From an uncultured Clostridia bacterium (GTDB lineage Bacteria > Bacillota > Clostridia > Christensenellales > UBA1242): 36,782 nt of DNA. A program made the translations under genes and the position numbers. Below, piece after piece: positions 7,912 through 15,109 of the stretch. The stretch is from assembly GCA_944381175.1 (NCBI GenBank), contig CALWKD010000016.1:1-36782 (forward strand), read 5' to 3'. The first letter of the stretch is position 1, and every line of letters begins with the position of its first letter. The notes under the pieces were generated by a model, which saw only the letters and a program-made list of their open reading frames with translations, ran no database searches and was not told where the DNA came from.

Positions 7912-8172
7912 CTAATCCCAGTAAGCCCGAAGACTCGCCTCTCTACCTCTTGTAGTATTTGGATAGACAGCCAAATCCGAACAGCAGTATTGATTTTCTA
8001 TATATTTTTTAGCCATTTGACAACTATTTGATTTGACTATGACAGTCTCCCAGCGTCCCCACAGATAATCCCAAAATGTGCATTTCCACTCAATTACATC
8101 TGGCAATGTTTCGTGAAAAAATTTATTTCCCTTCTCTTTCCAAAGGTTATCAATTGCTTCCTCTGTCAACAT
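7912..8172 (-). CDS. Small protein, unknown function
   Basis: The protein has 86 residues, rich in Trp (five) with a Cys pair in QYCCSDLAVYPNTTRG. It starts with MLTEEAIDNLWKEKG and overlaps the upstream small gene by 7 nt; a GAGGTGAG-like ribosome binding site lies before the ATG. No domain is recognised. It belongs to the early part of the leftward prophage operon. Confidence 0.6.
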   Translation of the reverse strand: MLTEEAIDNLWKEKGNKFFHETLPDVIEWKCTFWDYLWGRWETVIVKSNSCQMAKKYIENQYCCSDLAVYPNTTRGREASLRAYWD

Positions 8173-8291
8173 TTCTCACCTCTTATTTGAGCGTCAGCCT
8201 CACACTCGTTTTGGAAGAAATGCAGGCTTTCCCAGCAACATTCTCTCAAATCCCACTTTTTACAAAATTTTTTAAACTCTTGAATTTCCAT
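8166..8291 (-). CDS. First small gene of leftward prophage operon
   Basis: A 41-residue Cys- and charge-rich peptide (MEIQEFKKFCKKWDLRECCW at its start) is encoded. A longer frame to 8378 exists, but its extra codons overlap the -35 and -10 boxes of the operon promoter. The ATG at 8291 has ATAGGAGATTTGTT before it, so this start is preferred. The function is unknown; a cro-like or anti-repressor role would suit the position but no helix-turn-helix is visible. Confidence 0.5.
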   Translation of the reverse strand: MEIQEFKKFCKKWDLRECCWESLHFFQNECEADAQIRGEKC

Positions 8292-8336
8292 AACAAATCT
8301 CCTATAATTTGGTCTAATATTGTGACCTTTGTAAAC

Positions 8337-8365
8337 ATAATAGTAAGTTATTATGAATTTGTCAA
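8337..8365 (-). promoter_or_regulatory. Leftward lytic promoter with operator-like inverted repeat
   Basis: TTGACA (8360-8365), a 17-nt spacer and TATTAT (8337-8342) form a near-consensus sigma-A promoter reading left into the operon. CATAATA (8336-8342) and TATTATG (8349-8355) form a 7-bp inverted repeat over the -10 box and spacer. This is a good candidate operator for the divergent repressor gene. TTTGGTC also occurs twice in this intergenic region, on both sides of the promoter. Confidence 0.75.
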
Positions 8366-8434
8366 CTATTTTGGTCATATTTTTTGAATTTTTTAAAAAA
8401 ATTTTTATTGTTTAATCAATAAAAGGAGAAAAAG

Positions 8435-8788
8435 ATGGAAAATTTACGTACTTTGAGAGAAAATGCAAACCTAACTCAACGAGATTTTGCAAAAATACTA
8501 GATATTTCAAAAACCACCCTTTGTTACTACGAACAAGGAAAAATCAGCCCATCGGTTGAAATGCTAGTCAAAATTGCCGACTATTTTGATGTTAGCATCG
8601 ACTATCTAATAGGGCATCAGACACAAAATATAGTGCATATTGACAGTTACACCGAAAACCAACAAAAAGCAATTTCTCTTATGAAAAAACTCAGCGACGA
8701 CGAAATGCTTGTGTTACTCGGCTATCTCGCTCGAATAACAAACACACCACTTGAAGAAGTAACGACAAAAACAAAGGAGAACAAATAA
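8435..8788 (+). CDS. Cro/CI-family phage repressor
   Basis: This 117-residue protein has an N-terminal XRE helix-turn-helix (about 2-62): LRENANLTQRDFAKILDISK, then CYYEQGKISPSVEML, ending in DYLIGH. The C-terminal half is short and helical, with no LexA-like protease domain, so induction cannot be the classical RecA self-cleavage type. It is divergent from the leftward operon and faces an operator-like repeat, as expected for the repressor that maintains lysogeny. AAAGGAG precedes the ATG. Its stop overlaps the next start as TAATG. Confidence 0.85.
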   Translation: MENLRTLRENANLTQRDFAKILDISKTTLCYYEQGKISPSVEMLVKIADYFDVSIDYLIGHQTQNIVHIDSYTENQQKAISLMKKLSDDEMLVLLGYLARITNTPLEEVTTKTKENK

Positions 8789-9207
8789 TGGCGGAGGAAG
8801 AAGTTTCAAATCACAGAAGAGGAATAATTGCCGTTGCAGTTTGCGTTTTTCTTATTATTTTGGCTTTTGTTGTATATGGCATTGTATCTTGCACTGCACC
8901 AGCACTGTCAAAATTTAGGCTTATTGATGCTGGATATTCCTCGCCATTAGGACTTTATGAAATCACTATAAGTGTCAAGGTCAACGATGCTCCATACAAC
9001 ATTGACTCCCAAGATTTTTCTCTTTATGTGCTTGGAGCACCAAGAGTTTCAAACGGCTTTGCAAGTTCAAATTCAACATACAGATATTACAAAATAGAAC
9101 ATTCAGATGACACAATCAACCTTACACTTGCCTTTGAAGCGGACGAACTCACCGTTGATAAGCCAATTAAACTGCTTTGGAAAGGTAAGGTTGTTATAGA
9201 GGGGTGA
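8788..9207 (+). CDS. Putative prophage lipoprotein, candidate superinfection exclusion
   Basis: This 139-residue protein has a hydrophobic segment (about 12-33) ending in IVSC (Cys 35), which fits a lipobox. The remaining 100 or so residues are a beta-rich extracytoplasmic domain similar in layout to DUF4352/Ig-like lipoprotein domains. The gene is translationally coupled to the repressor and lies before the integrase. In lactic-acid-bacterial phages this slot holds superinfection-exclusion lipoproteins such as Ltp. Expression from the prophage state together with outward display makes such a role attractive, but no sequence homology is claimed. It may instead be a simple single-pass membrane protein, since the N-terminus before the helix is long and acidic. 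Confidence 0.55.
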   Translation: MAEEEVSNHRRGIIAVAVCVFLIILAFVVYGIVSCTAPALSKFRLIDAGYSSPLGLYEITISVKVNDAPYNIDSQDFSLYVLGAPRVSNGFASSNSTYRYYKIEHSDDTINLTLAFEADELTVDKPIKLLWKGKVVIEG

Positions 9208-9210
9208 AAT

Positions 9211-9415
9211 ATGGACATAAAAAAATTTGCTCGAGAGTGTAGCAAGCGATAACAAAATCATTGCTGATAGAACCGAGCATAAAAAGCAGGCTCTTCTCCT
9301 AGTTGGCTGGTTGGATGGAGACGAGGATTTTTACAAAATCAAACGAAACAAAATCAAAGTAATCAGCACGCAAAAAGAAAGTCAAATAGTTTCGCCAAAA
9401 GAGAAAGGAGAAACT
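9211..9415 (+). other. Possible frameshifted leader gene before the integrase
   Basis: An ATG behind GAGGGGTGAAAT at 9211 opens a 13-codon frame (MDIKKFARECSKR, stop at 9250-9252) containing a run of seven A's. In the +1 frame, 63 codons run stop-free from 9227 into the integrase gene in frame. Loss of one A in the run would join both parts as MDIKNLLESVASDNK and onward. This may be a decayed small gene, a slippage-regulated integrase extension, or chance. Confidence 0.35.
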
Positions 9416-10459
9416 ATGAGAAAAAATTGTTATCACCGCCCAGATGGAAGGTGGGAATATTCAAAACAAATTGACGGCATCAAGTATTATGCCATCGCAT
9501 CTACATACAGAGATTTAATCAAAAAAATTGACAATGCAACCTCAAAAAAAGTCCGGGCAGTTTCAAACCCGCGAAAGAAAACAATGTCGTTTGCTCAATA
9601 CTTCCAGTTTTATATTGACAGTTTTATTAAGAACAAAGACTATGTGCAAGCAACAAAGAATGATTGGGAACGCACTCAGCGAAATTTCATTGTGAAAAAC
9701 TTTTCAAAAGTGGACTTGGAAAAACTCACTGCCGAGAAAGTGCAAGTTATGATTGACGGAATAAAACTGGAACGGCTTAGAGAAAGAGTTTATCAGAAAG
9801 TGACAAAGGTATTAAAAAAAGCATATATCACCGGAAGAATTAAGCGAGACATAAGTCTTGCACTGGAAAAACCGAAACGAAAAAATGTCATTGTGAGAGA
9901 GTCATTAACTTTGGAAGAGCAAAAAGCATTTATCGAGGCAATGAAAAAGACAAACCTATACACCTTTGCAATGTTTTTGCTTGTGATTGGCTGTCGAAGA
10001 GACGAGGCGATCAAATTTAATGCGAAGACCGACCTAGATGTTGAGAAAAAGTTCATTCACATTCGAGGAACAAAAACAAAGAACGCAGATAGGAGAGTTT
10101 TAGTTTCTGACGGATTTATAAAATTCTTGCAAGAGAACTTGCCAGACGGAAAGTTCAAGTTCAGCAGTCAATATGCAACACACATCATAGGTGACGCTCT
10201 CAAAGAGATTGGAACAAACAAATGTTTACACTGCCTGCGTCATACCTGCTCTGCAAACCTTTATTTCCTCGGAGCAAAGGACAAATTTAGGCAAATTCAA
10301 TTAGGGCACGCCTCGATTGAGACGACAAATGACATTTACACACACATTTCAGAAAACATACCAAAGTCAAAGTTGTTAGAAATTTACGGAGATTTATACC
10401 CTAGATTTGACGAAACTTTTGACGAAACATTCTTCACATTTTACTCACACAAAAAATAA
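9416..10459 (+). CDS. int: Tyrosine integrase
   Basis: The preferred start is the ATG behind AAAGGAG, giving 347 residues; an upstream in-frame TTG would add 63. Residues about 1-50 form an arm-binding domain (HRPDGRWEYSKQIDGIKYY). Residues about 60-145 are the SAM-like core-binding domain. The catalytic domain follows, with the Arg I motif (VIGCRRDEAIKF), the HCLRHTCSANLYF box (H-x-x-R), then LGHASIETTNDIYTHIS containing the final His and the Tyr nucleophile. It integrates and excises the element by site-specific recombination. It is the last gene of the lysogeny module, 56 nt from the tRNA-Gly gene. The C-terminus ends with a duplicated DETFDETF. Confidence 0.9.
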   Translation: MRKNCYHRPDGRWEYSKQIDGIKYYAIASTYRDLIKKIDNATSKKVRAVSNPRKKTMSFAQYFQFYIDSFIKNKDYVQATKNDWERTQRNFIVKNFSKVDLEKLTAEKVQVMIDGIKLERLRERVYQKVTKVLKKAYITGRIKRDISLALEKPKRKNVIVRESLTLEEQKAFIEAMKKTNLYTFAMFLLVIGCRRDEAIKFNAKTDLDVEKKFIHIRGTKTKNADRRVLVSDGFIKFLQENLPDGKFKFSSQYATHIIGDALKEIGTNKCLHCLRHTCSANLYFLGAKDKFRQIQLGHASIETTNDIYTHISENIPKSKLLEIYGDLYPRFDETFDETFFTFYSHKK

Positions 10460-10463
10460 AAAA

Positions 10464-10498
10464 TTCTGACTAACCACAATTTATTGTGATTGTCAGAA
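10464..10498 (+). terminator. Strong hairpin after integrase
   Basis: TTCTGAC (10464-10470) pairs with GTCAGAA (10492-10498), and CACAA/TTGTG extends the stem. The right arm is followed by AAAACAAAATA and not by T's, while on the other strand the hairpin is followed by TTTTTTATTTTTTG. It therefore reads best as a terminator for the leftward tRNA transcript, and may also block the integrase transcript. Its right arm contains the 12-mer also found at 597-608. Confidence 0.6.
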
Positions 10499-10514
10499 AA
10501 CAAAATACACTATA

Positions 10515-10588
10515 TGGAGCGGACGATGGGAGTCGAACCCACCTCTCAAGCTTGGGAAGCTCGCATACTACCGATGTACTACGCCCGC
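10515..10588 (-). tRNA. tRNA-Gly (anticodon CCC)
   Basis: The reverse strand reads as a complete cloverleaf. The acceptor GCGGGCG pairs with CGTCCGC with one G-T pair. The anticodon stem CGAGC/GCTTG encloses the loop TTCCCAA, giving anticodon CCC. The T arm has TTCGACT, and the CCA end is encoded (10515-10517). The 3' end faces the prophage integrase, the usual orientation for a tRNA used as an attachment site. No second copy of its 3' end is seen at the left of the window. Confidence 0.9.
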
Positions 10589-10690
10589 ACAAGCCGGCTT
10601 ATGATGCTTCTTAAAATCTCCTTTTAAAAAGGTCTCATATCGCCGATTTGGTTTTTATTTTTATTTACACCCAACAACTTTTACCAAAAA

Positions 10691-11083
10691 CTATTCTTGA
10701 ATATTTGGTGGAGTCACGATTGGTCCAAGAATTGTGTTCACCGTCAAGTTTGTGATAACATTTGAAACATAAGAAATCAAGATTCTCACTGGCTGGCTGT
10801 TTTTGATGTAATCCTTTGGGTCTGACAATTTGGCAAACTCAAAAGAGTCAACAGGAATGTCAATACTCATTGACACAGCAAGTTTCATCAAGTTTGACGG
10901 AGAGATTTGGAGCGTTCTTGTAAATACAACTTTGACAATCTCCTCTGTCACCTTTCTCACCACGATGTCATCAACGGGTTTGATGTTTATCACTTCATTT
11001 GCTTGAGGAAGTTGCATCTTCTCATACACAACTTTTTCCAAAATAGGTTTCACCAAATGTGGTTTGATAATATTTTCTTGCAT
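10691..11083 (-). CDS. SecB-like protein
   Basis: This 130-residue protein ends in a segment (ISYVSNVITNLTVNTILGPI followed by VTPPNIQE) that follows the SecB pattern of a final helix leading into a Pro-rich end (x-x-L-T-x-x-x-x-x-P-P-x-x-x-P-P-N). The preceding region is beta-rich, as in the SecB fold. SecB-type chaperones hold unfolded preproteins and also act with toxin-antitoxin systems; they are uncommon in Firmicutes. An AAGGAGATGTT ribosome binding site precedes the ATG. No toxin-antitoxin partner adjoins it. The assignment rests mainly on the C-terminus and is tentative. Confidence 0.45.
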   Translation of the reverse strand: MQENIIKPHLVKPILEKVVYEKMQLPQANEVINIKPVDDIVVRKVTEEIVKVVFTRTLQISPSNLMKLAVSMSIDIPVDSFEFAKLSDPKDYIKNSQPVRILISYVSNVITNLTVNTILGPIVTPPNIQE

Positions 11084-11202
11084 AACATCTCCTTAATACT
11101 CTGTTATTTTAGCACAAAAGAATGAAAAAACACAATAGATTTTGCCAATTTCCAAAATTTCTTCGCACATTGTGCATTTTTTGGAAAAAGCTTTATTTAA
11201 AT

Positions 11203-11231
11203 TTGTAATAATTTTCGTTTTATGGTATCCT
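11203..11231 (+). promoter_or_regulatory. Promoter for leaderless radical SAM mRNA
   Basis: TTGTAA (11203-11208), a 17-nt spacer and TATCCT (11226-11231) precede the ATG at 11238 by only 6 nt. The transcript would begin at or next to the start codon. No Shine-Dalgarno sequence is present. Confidence 0.55.
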
Positions 11232-11237
11232 TGATGT

Positions 11238-12092
11238 ATGGAACAAAAGAAACAATTTTGTCAAAGTTGTCCGCGAGATTGCAAAGTCAACAGAACTCTA
11301 AGCAAAGGCTTCTGCAACGAAAATGACACTATCAGAATTGCAAAAGTAATCAAAAATTTCAGGTGGGAAGAGCCTTGCATAACTGGAGAAAAAGGTTGCC
11401 TTGCAATCTTCTTTTCGGGTTGTAATCTTCGCTGTGATTATTGTCAAAACTATGAGATTTCAAGAGGTGGAGTCGGCAAAGATTACACAATCAACGAGTT
11501 TTGCAAACTTATTGAAGAAAATCAAGACTCCCACTCTTTCATTGACCTTATCACACCGACTCACTTTTCCAAGCCCTTGCTGTCTGCATTTTCAAAGATA
11601 AACAAAACAATTCCAGTCATCTGGAACACAAATAGTTATGAAACGCTTGAAAACATTCAACAGGTGAGCAAGTTTGTCGACATCTTCCTTGCTGATTTGA
11701 AATATTGCAATAATGAAATTGGAAGAGATTTTTCAAAGTGCGGAGACTATTTTTCTTATGCTTTGCCTGCCATAAAACAAATGTGTGCTCTCAAGCCAGA
11801 CATAATTGCAGATGATATTATGAAACAAGGCGTAGTCATTCGACACCTCGTTTTGCCTGGACTTATGCAAAACTCCATTCAAGTTTTAAACCTTATAAAC
11901 GACAATTTCCCAACTCGCAAAATAAGTCTGATGAGTCAATTCACACCAAACGGAAAAAGCAAACTGAACAGAAAATTGAAGCCAATCGAATACAAAACAA
12001 TCTTGAAACATTTGGAGAGTCTTGAAATCTCAAATGGTTATGTCCAAGATTTTGAAAGTGCAGATGAGTGTTTTGTGCCAAATTTTGATTAA
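11238..12092 (+). CDS. PflA-like radical SAM protein
   Basis: This 284-residue protein begins with a Cys cluster (CQSCPRDCKVNR), as in the COG1313 PflA-like family. The radical SAM motif CNLRCDYCQN (C-x3-C-x2-C, about residues 57-66) follows FFSGC. It would bind a 4Fe-4S cluster and cleave S-adenosylmethionine to make a radical; the target is not known. No glycyl-radical enzyme adjoins it, so it is not a classical activase pair. It stands alone between the SecB-like gene and a small membrane protein, each with its own promoter. Confidence 0.8.
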   Translation: MEQKKQFCQSCPRDCKVNRTLSKGFCNENDTIRIAKVIKNFRWEEPCITGEKGCLAIFFSGCNLRCDYCQNYEISRGGVGKDYTINEFCKLIEENQDSHSFIDLITPTHFSKPLLSAFSKINKTIPVIWNTNSYETLENIQQVSKFVDIFLADLKYCNNEIGRDFSKCGDYFSYALPAIKQMCALKPDIIADDIMKQGVVIRHLVLPGLMQNSIQVLNLINDNFPTRKISLMSQFTPNGKSKLNRKLKPIEYKTILKHLESLEISNGYVQDFESADECFVPNFD

Positions 12093-12106
12093 AATTCAAA
12101 TTTCAT

Positions 12107-12135
12107 TTGACATAATTGTCCAAAAATTTTATCAT
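12107..12135 (+). promoter_or_regulatory. Promoter of small membrane protein gene
   Basis: TTGACA (12107-12112), a 17-nt spacer and TATCAT (12130-12135) lie upstream of the ATG at 12160. A GGAGAG ribosome binding site follows, so this transcript has a normal leader. Confidence 0.65.
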
Positions 12136-12159
12136 ATTAGAAAGTGAAAGGAGAGAAAA

Positions 12160-12453
12160 ATGACAAAGAGAGCAAAAACAATGGTTTTTATGATAATATT
12201 TTTCAGTCTCATAGCAATTGCTTTTGCACTTTTGTATGTCTTTGGTGTGATTAAAACACTTGACTCCTACCTAGTTGCGACATATATGTCATATTTCCTT
12301 GGACTTGCAATGATGTATTTTGCATCTTACCAAAAACAAAAAGAACACTACAAATCTATGTATCTCTGCTTTGCACTCAGCATAATCTTGATTTTGATTT
12401 CCGTCGCAGCACTCGTTTACGGGCTTTGCACAGGAACGATCACACTTTTCTAA
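12160..12453 (+). CDS. Small three-helix membrane protein
   Basis: This 97-residue protein has three hydrophobic helices (about 8-30, 37-57 and 67-91). The loop YQKQKEHYK is basic and probably cytoplasmic. No family was recognised. It has its own sigma-A-type promoter, a good ribosome binding site (AAAGGAGAG) and two terminator hairpins after it, so it is a single-gene unit. Confidence 0.7.
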   Translation: MTKRAKTMVFMIIFFSLIAIAFALLYVFGVIKTLDSYLVATYMSYFLGLAMMYFASYQKQKEHYKSMYLCFALSIILILISVAALVYGLCTGTITLF

Positions 12454-12475
12454 TCGAAAAAATTTATATAAACAA

Positions 12476-12500
12476 AAAAGACAGCCCAAAACTGTCTTTT
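12476..12500. terminator. Bidirectional terminator
   Basis: AAAAGACAG and CTGTCTTTT form a 9-bp stem around CCCAAAA. U-rich tracts follow on both strands, so it can end the rightward membrane-protein gene and the leftward AT-hook gene. Confidence 0.8.
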
Positions 12501-12514
12501 ATTACACAAAAAAA

Positions 12515-12546
12515 AGGAAGAATTTACAAAAATCTTCCTATTTTTT
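12515..12546. terminator. Second bidirectional terminator
   Basis: AGGAAGA (12515-12521) pairs with TCTTCCT (12533-12539), followed by ATTTTTT on the plus strand and by TTTTTTTTG on the minus strand. It lies between two convergent genes. Confidence 0.8.
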
Positions 12547-12566
12547 CTCTAGTTAAAAATTCGATT

Positions 12567-15014
12567 TTATGAATTCAACTTTTTGATTTCCTCAAGCAAA
12601 CTCTCAAGTTTTGCATTTATTTCTTCAATTTTTGCGGATGACTGATTTGTTTTGATTGCATTTTGTGCTTCTTCTTGCAAATTGTCTATCTCGTGCAACA
12701 ACTCCTCTCTCTTCTCTTGAGAATCATCGTTTGAATCCATATCATTCACTGCCGCCTCAAGTTCCCTGTTTAGAGTCTTTCTCATCTCCGCGAGTTTTGC
12801 TTCCTCCTCAGTCAATTTCTTGTTTATCTCATAAATTGACTCCATTTGCTTCTTAGGTCTGCCCCTTCCTCGCTTTGACTCTTGCGGAACTTCTTCCTTG
12901 ACAATCTTCTTTGGACGCCCCACTTTTCTCTTTGCAGGCTGTTCGGTGGCTGTTGTCGTTTGAGCAGTTTTTCTAGGCCTGCCAACGCTTCTCTTCACTG
13001 GCTCGCTTGCACTATTTTGAGTTGTTGAGACAATTTTTCTCGGTCGTCCACGCTTGCCTGGGGTCTTCTTAACAGCATCAGCAGAAACAACTTTTCTTGG
13101 TCTTCCTGCTTTCTTCTTTGGAGAAGTTGGAGCGGTTTCAGTTTTCGCAGGTTCTGGTTCTTCCGCTGGTTCTTCAAGAGAGAAGTTTTCCAATTCGGCA
13201 TTTACAGTTTCAGTTTTAGGTTCACTTTCTTGCTGTTGAGGCTCAACCTCTGGTTCAACTTTTGTCTCAGTCGCAGGCTTTTCTTCCTCTTTAGATTTGG
13301 TATTTTTTATTTCAAATTCGTTTTCTGTGTCCAGATTTTTTATAACATTCTCGGCAACACCATAAATGTCGTCCTTTTGAGAAACATCAGTCATAAAATC
13401 GAATGTGTCGAAACTGTCAAAATCAACAACTTGCTTTTCTTCTTTCTTTTCTTCTGCAGGAGCCTGCGAAATCAACTTGCCATCTTGAGAATAAACATTT
13501 CCGTGCTCATCGTGGAAGTTTCCATTCGAGTCATAATATGTTCCGTTTGGATAAACATAGTTTCCATTCTCATCATACTTGCCTTCTGGCGGGATCTCCG
13601 AGTTTCCGCTCTCTCCCCCTTGCTCTTGAGCATCTTGCTGTTGAGCCTCTGGAGCATTTTTGAGTTTGATTTCAAGATTTGTGATCGTCTCTTTATCTTT
13701 TGCATTTTCTTCTTTCAAGTTGTTAAGCTTCTCACCAAATGCCTTCTCAACCACTTTCTCAGCACTGTGGCAGAACTTGTCAAAGAAGGATTTATACTCA
13801 ATAATCATTGCGTTCTCAACATCCTTGCGGTATCCTTCCAATTGGTCATTGAGTTTTTTGATTTCCTCTTCACATTCACTCTTTTCAAGAAGATATTTTG
13901 TTCTTTGTTGTTCAAATTCTTGCTCAAGTTGTTCCTGCTTTGCAGCCTCTTGAGTTTGTTGCTTTCTATAATAATTGCTTTCAATTCTGTTTGTGGTCTC
14001 TTCCTGCATCTGACGAAGTTTGATGATGTTCTCTTTCGACGCCTGAATCTTTGTCTGAGATTCTTTTTGAATATTATCGAAATTCTTCTTTCTTGAATCA
14101 AGTTCCGCTTCAAGTTGGGAAATCTGCACAAGAATCTTTTCTTTCTTTTTGAGGAAGAGTTCACTTTCTCTCATCGCCCTGTCAAGCACAACCGAGCCAT
14201 CAACGCCAGTCTCTGAGAAATCGTATGTGACATAATCAATCTGCTCTTCCTTTGCTTTGTTAAACTCCTCTTTCTCTTTTCTGGCTTTGAAGTCCAAAAA
14301 CTCACGAAGAACAGGTTGTCCTTTTTCAATTTCTTTCGGAGTGAACAAAATCTGATAATCAATATATGATGGCAGGTCAACACAAGCGTTGTCCATAAAT
14401 CTTCCAAACAAACTGACATTTTGATAGAGGGTGTTCAACACTGCATTTTTTCTCGCTCTCAAAAAGACAATAAAAACAAGTCCAATAATACAAATCCCAA
14501 GAGCAAGGAGAAGTGCCATAACAATTGCCGAACCTGTGAGCACATTTGCCTCAAGCGCCTGAGAAATCAAGATAAATGTCCCCGCAATCAAAGCCCAAAC
14601 CCCAGTGAAAATGGAGAGGTTTTTGATGTTGGAACTGTAGGAACTGGTCTTAAGAGGCTTTTCAATGAGGTTGTCCACAGAAAGATAATCAGAAGGGTTT
14701 CCCTCTCTGAACAATATGTATTGTTGCCAAAAATAACAAACCCTTTTTGGTGCTTTAGTTTTGAAGAGTTGGTTTAGGTCCTTGATATTCTCTTCCGTGA
14801 CATTCTTCTTCTCGAAAAGCCAATAATTTATCTTGTCAAGAGCACGATTGAGCGTCGCCTCGTAAGACACTGCTGATTTAATCAAAAAGAAAATAACAAG
14901 CAGTGCCTCAACTGCAAGTCCAATAACAAACAACATATCAAGTCCAAGTTGTCTTGAAGCGGAAGAAAGGAAATCTACCACATTGTCAACAATGGCACAA
15001 AGTGTTGAACTCAT
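12567..15014 (-). CDS. Membrane protein with coiled coil and five AT-hook-like motifs
   Basis: This 815-residue protein has membrane helices near 24-48, 134-155 and 160-186. A long coiled coil follows (about 285-455). Next comes a Gly/Asn/Asp/Tyr repeat patch of roughly ten-residue units (DENGNYVYPNG, then YYDSNGNFHDEHGN; about 475-512) and an acidic linker. Five AT-hook-like motifs are spaced about 20 residues apart at roughly 637-720: AGRPRK, RGRPRK, VGRPRK, VGRPKK and GRGRPKK. The C-terminal 90 residues are again coiled coil. AT-hooks bind the minor groove of AT-rich DNA, so this looks like a tether between membrane and nucleoid, but the family is not recognised. The ATG follows AGGAGG. 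The low-complexity tail could also come from compositional drift. Confidence 0.7.
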   Translation of the reverse strand: MSSTLCAIVDNVVDFLSSASRQLGLDMLFVIGLAVEALLVIFFLIKSAVSYEATLNRALDKINYWLFEKKNVTEENIKDLNQLFKTKAPKRVCYFWQQYILFREGNPSDYLSVDNLIEKPLKTSSYSSNIKNLSIFTGVWALIAGTFILISQALEANVLTGSAIVMALLLALGICIIGLVFIVFLRARKNAVLNTLYQNVSLFGRFMDNACVDLPSYIDYQILFTPKEIEKGQPVLREFLDFKARKEKEEFNKAKEEQIDYVTYDFSETGVDGSVVLDRAMRESELFLKKKEKILVQISQLEAELDSRKKNFDNIQKESQTKIQASKENIIKLRQMQEETTNRIESNYYRKQQTQEAAKQEQLEQEFEQQRTKYLLEKSECEEEIKKLNDQLEGYRKDVENAMIIEYKSFFDKFCHSAEKVVEKAFGEKLNNLKEENAKDKETITNLEIKLKNAPEAQQQDAQEQGGESGNSEIPPEGKYDENGNYVYPNGTYYDSNGNFHDEHGNVYSQDGKLISQAPAEEKKEEKQVVDFDSFDTFDFMTDVSQKDDIYGVAENVIKNLDTENEFEIKNTKSKEEEKPATETKVEPEVEPQQQESEPKTETVNAELENFSLEEPAEEPEPAKTETAPTSPKKKAGRPRKVVSADAVKKTPGKRGRPRKIVSTTQNSASEPVKRSVGRPRKTAQTTTATEQPAKRKVGRPKKIVKEEVPQESKRGRGRPKKQMESIYEINKKLTEEEAKLAEMRKTLNRELEAAVNDMDSNDDSQEKREELLHEIDNLQEEAQNAIKTNQSSAKIEEINAKLESLLEEIKKLNS

Positions 15015-15109
15015 AATACCTCCTATATATGCCTTAGTATATCACAAGTGAAAAAATAATTACTAATATTTTTTAATAATTTTTAAAATATTTTTTTCAA
15101 CCATAAAAT

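Larger units (their letters stand above)
1..10498. mobile_element. Inovirus-like integrated prophage (left end not resolved)
   Basis: The block combines a leftward operon of small, membrane-anchored and ATPase genes with a rightward repressor-lipoprotein-integrase module and ends next to a tRNA-Gly gene. The only virion-type candidates are proteins with a single N-terminal membrane segment, plus a P-loop ATPase resembling Zot/pI. No capsid, portal, terminase, tape-measure or holin gene was seen. In filamentous phages all virion proteins sit in the membrane before assembly, which fits. The roughly 10 kb size is at the large end for inoviruses. No rolling-circle Rep was recognised, so replication would rely on the winged-helix protein at 6750-7481. 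A conjugative or satellite element with an envelope-spanning machine is the main alternative. The right boundary is supported by the integrase, its terminator and the tRNA; the left boundary may lie before position 1. Confidence 0.65.

Noticed and set aside
8292..8378. Longer start for the first leftward prophage gene
   Set aside because: It would be translated from the promoter's own -35/-10 region; the ATG at 8291 has AGGAGAT in front.
9211..9240. Programmed -1 frameshift at the A-run
   Set aside because: The -1 frame after A_AAA_AAA stops within six codons; only a +1 shift or loss of an A would reach the integrase frame.
1..10460. Tailed-phage prophage remnant
   Set aside because: No terminase, portal, capsid, tail or lysis gene was recognised, and the structural candidates are all membrane-anchored.
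13230..14096. Long open frame on the plus strand across the coiled-coil membrane protein
   Set aside because: It is a hydrophobic, Cys/Phe/Leu-rich shadow of the coiled-coil codons with no ribosome binding site.
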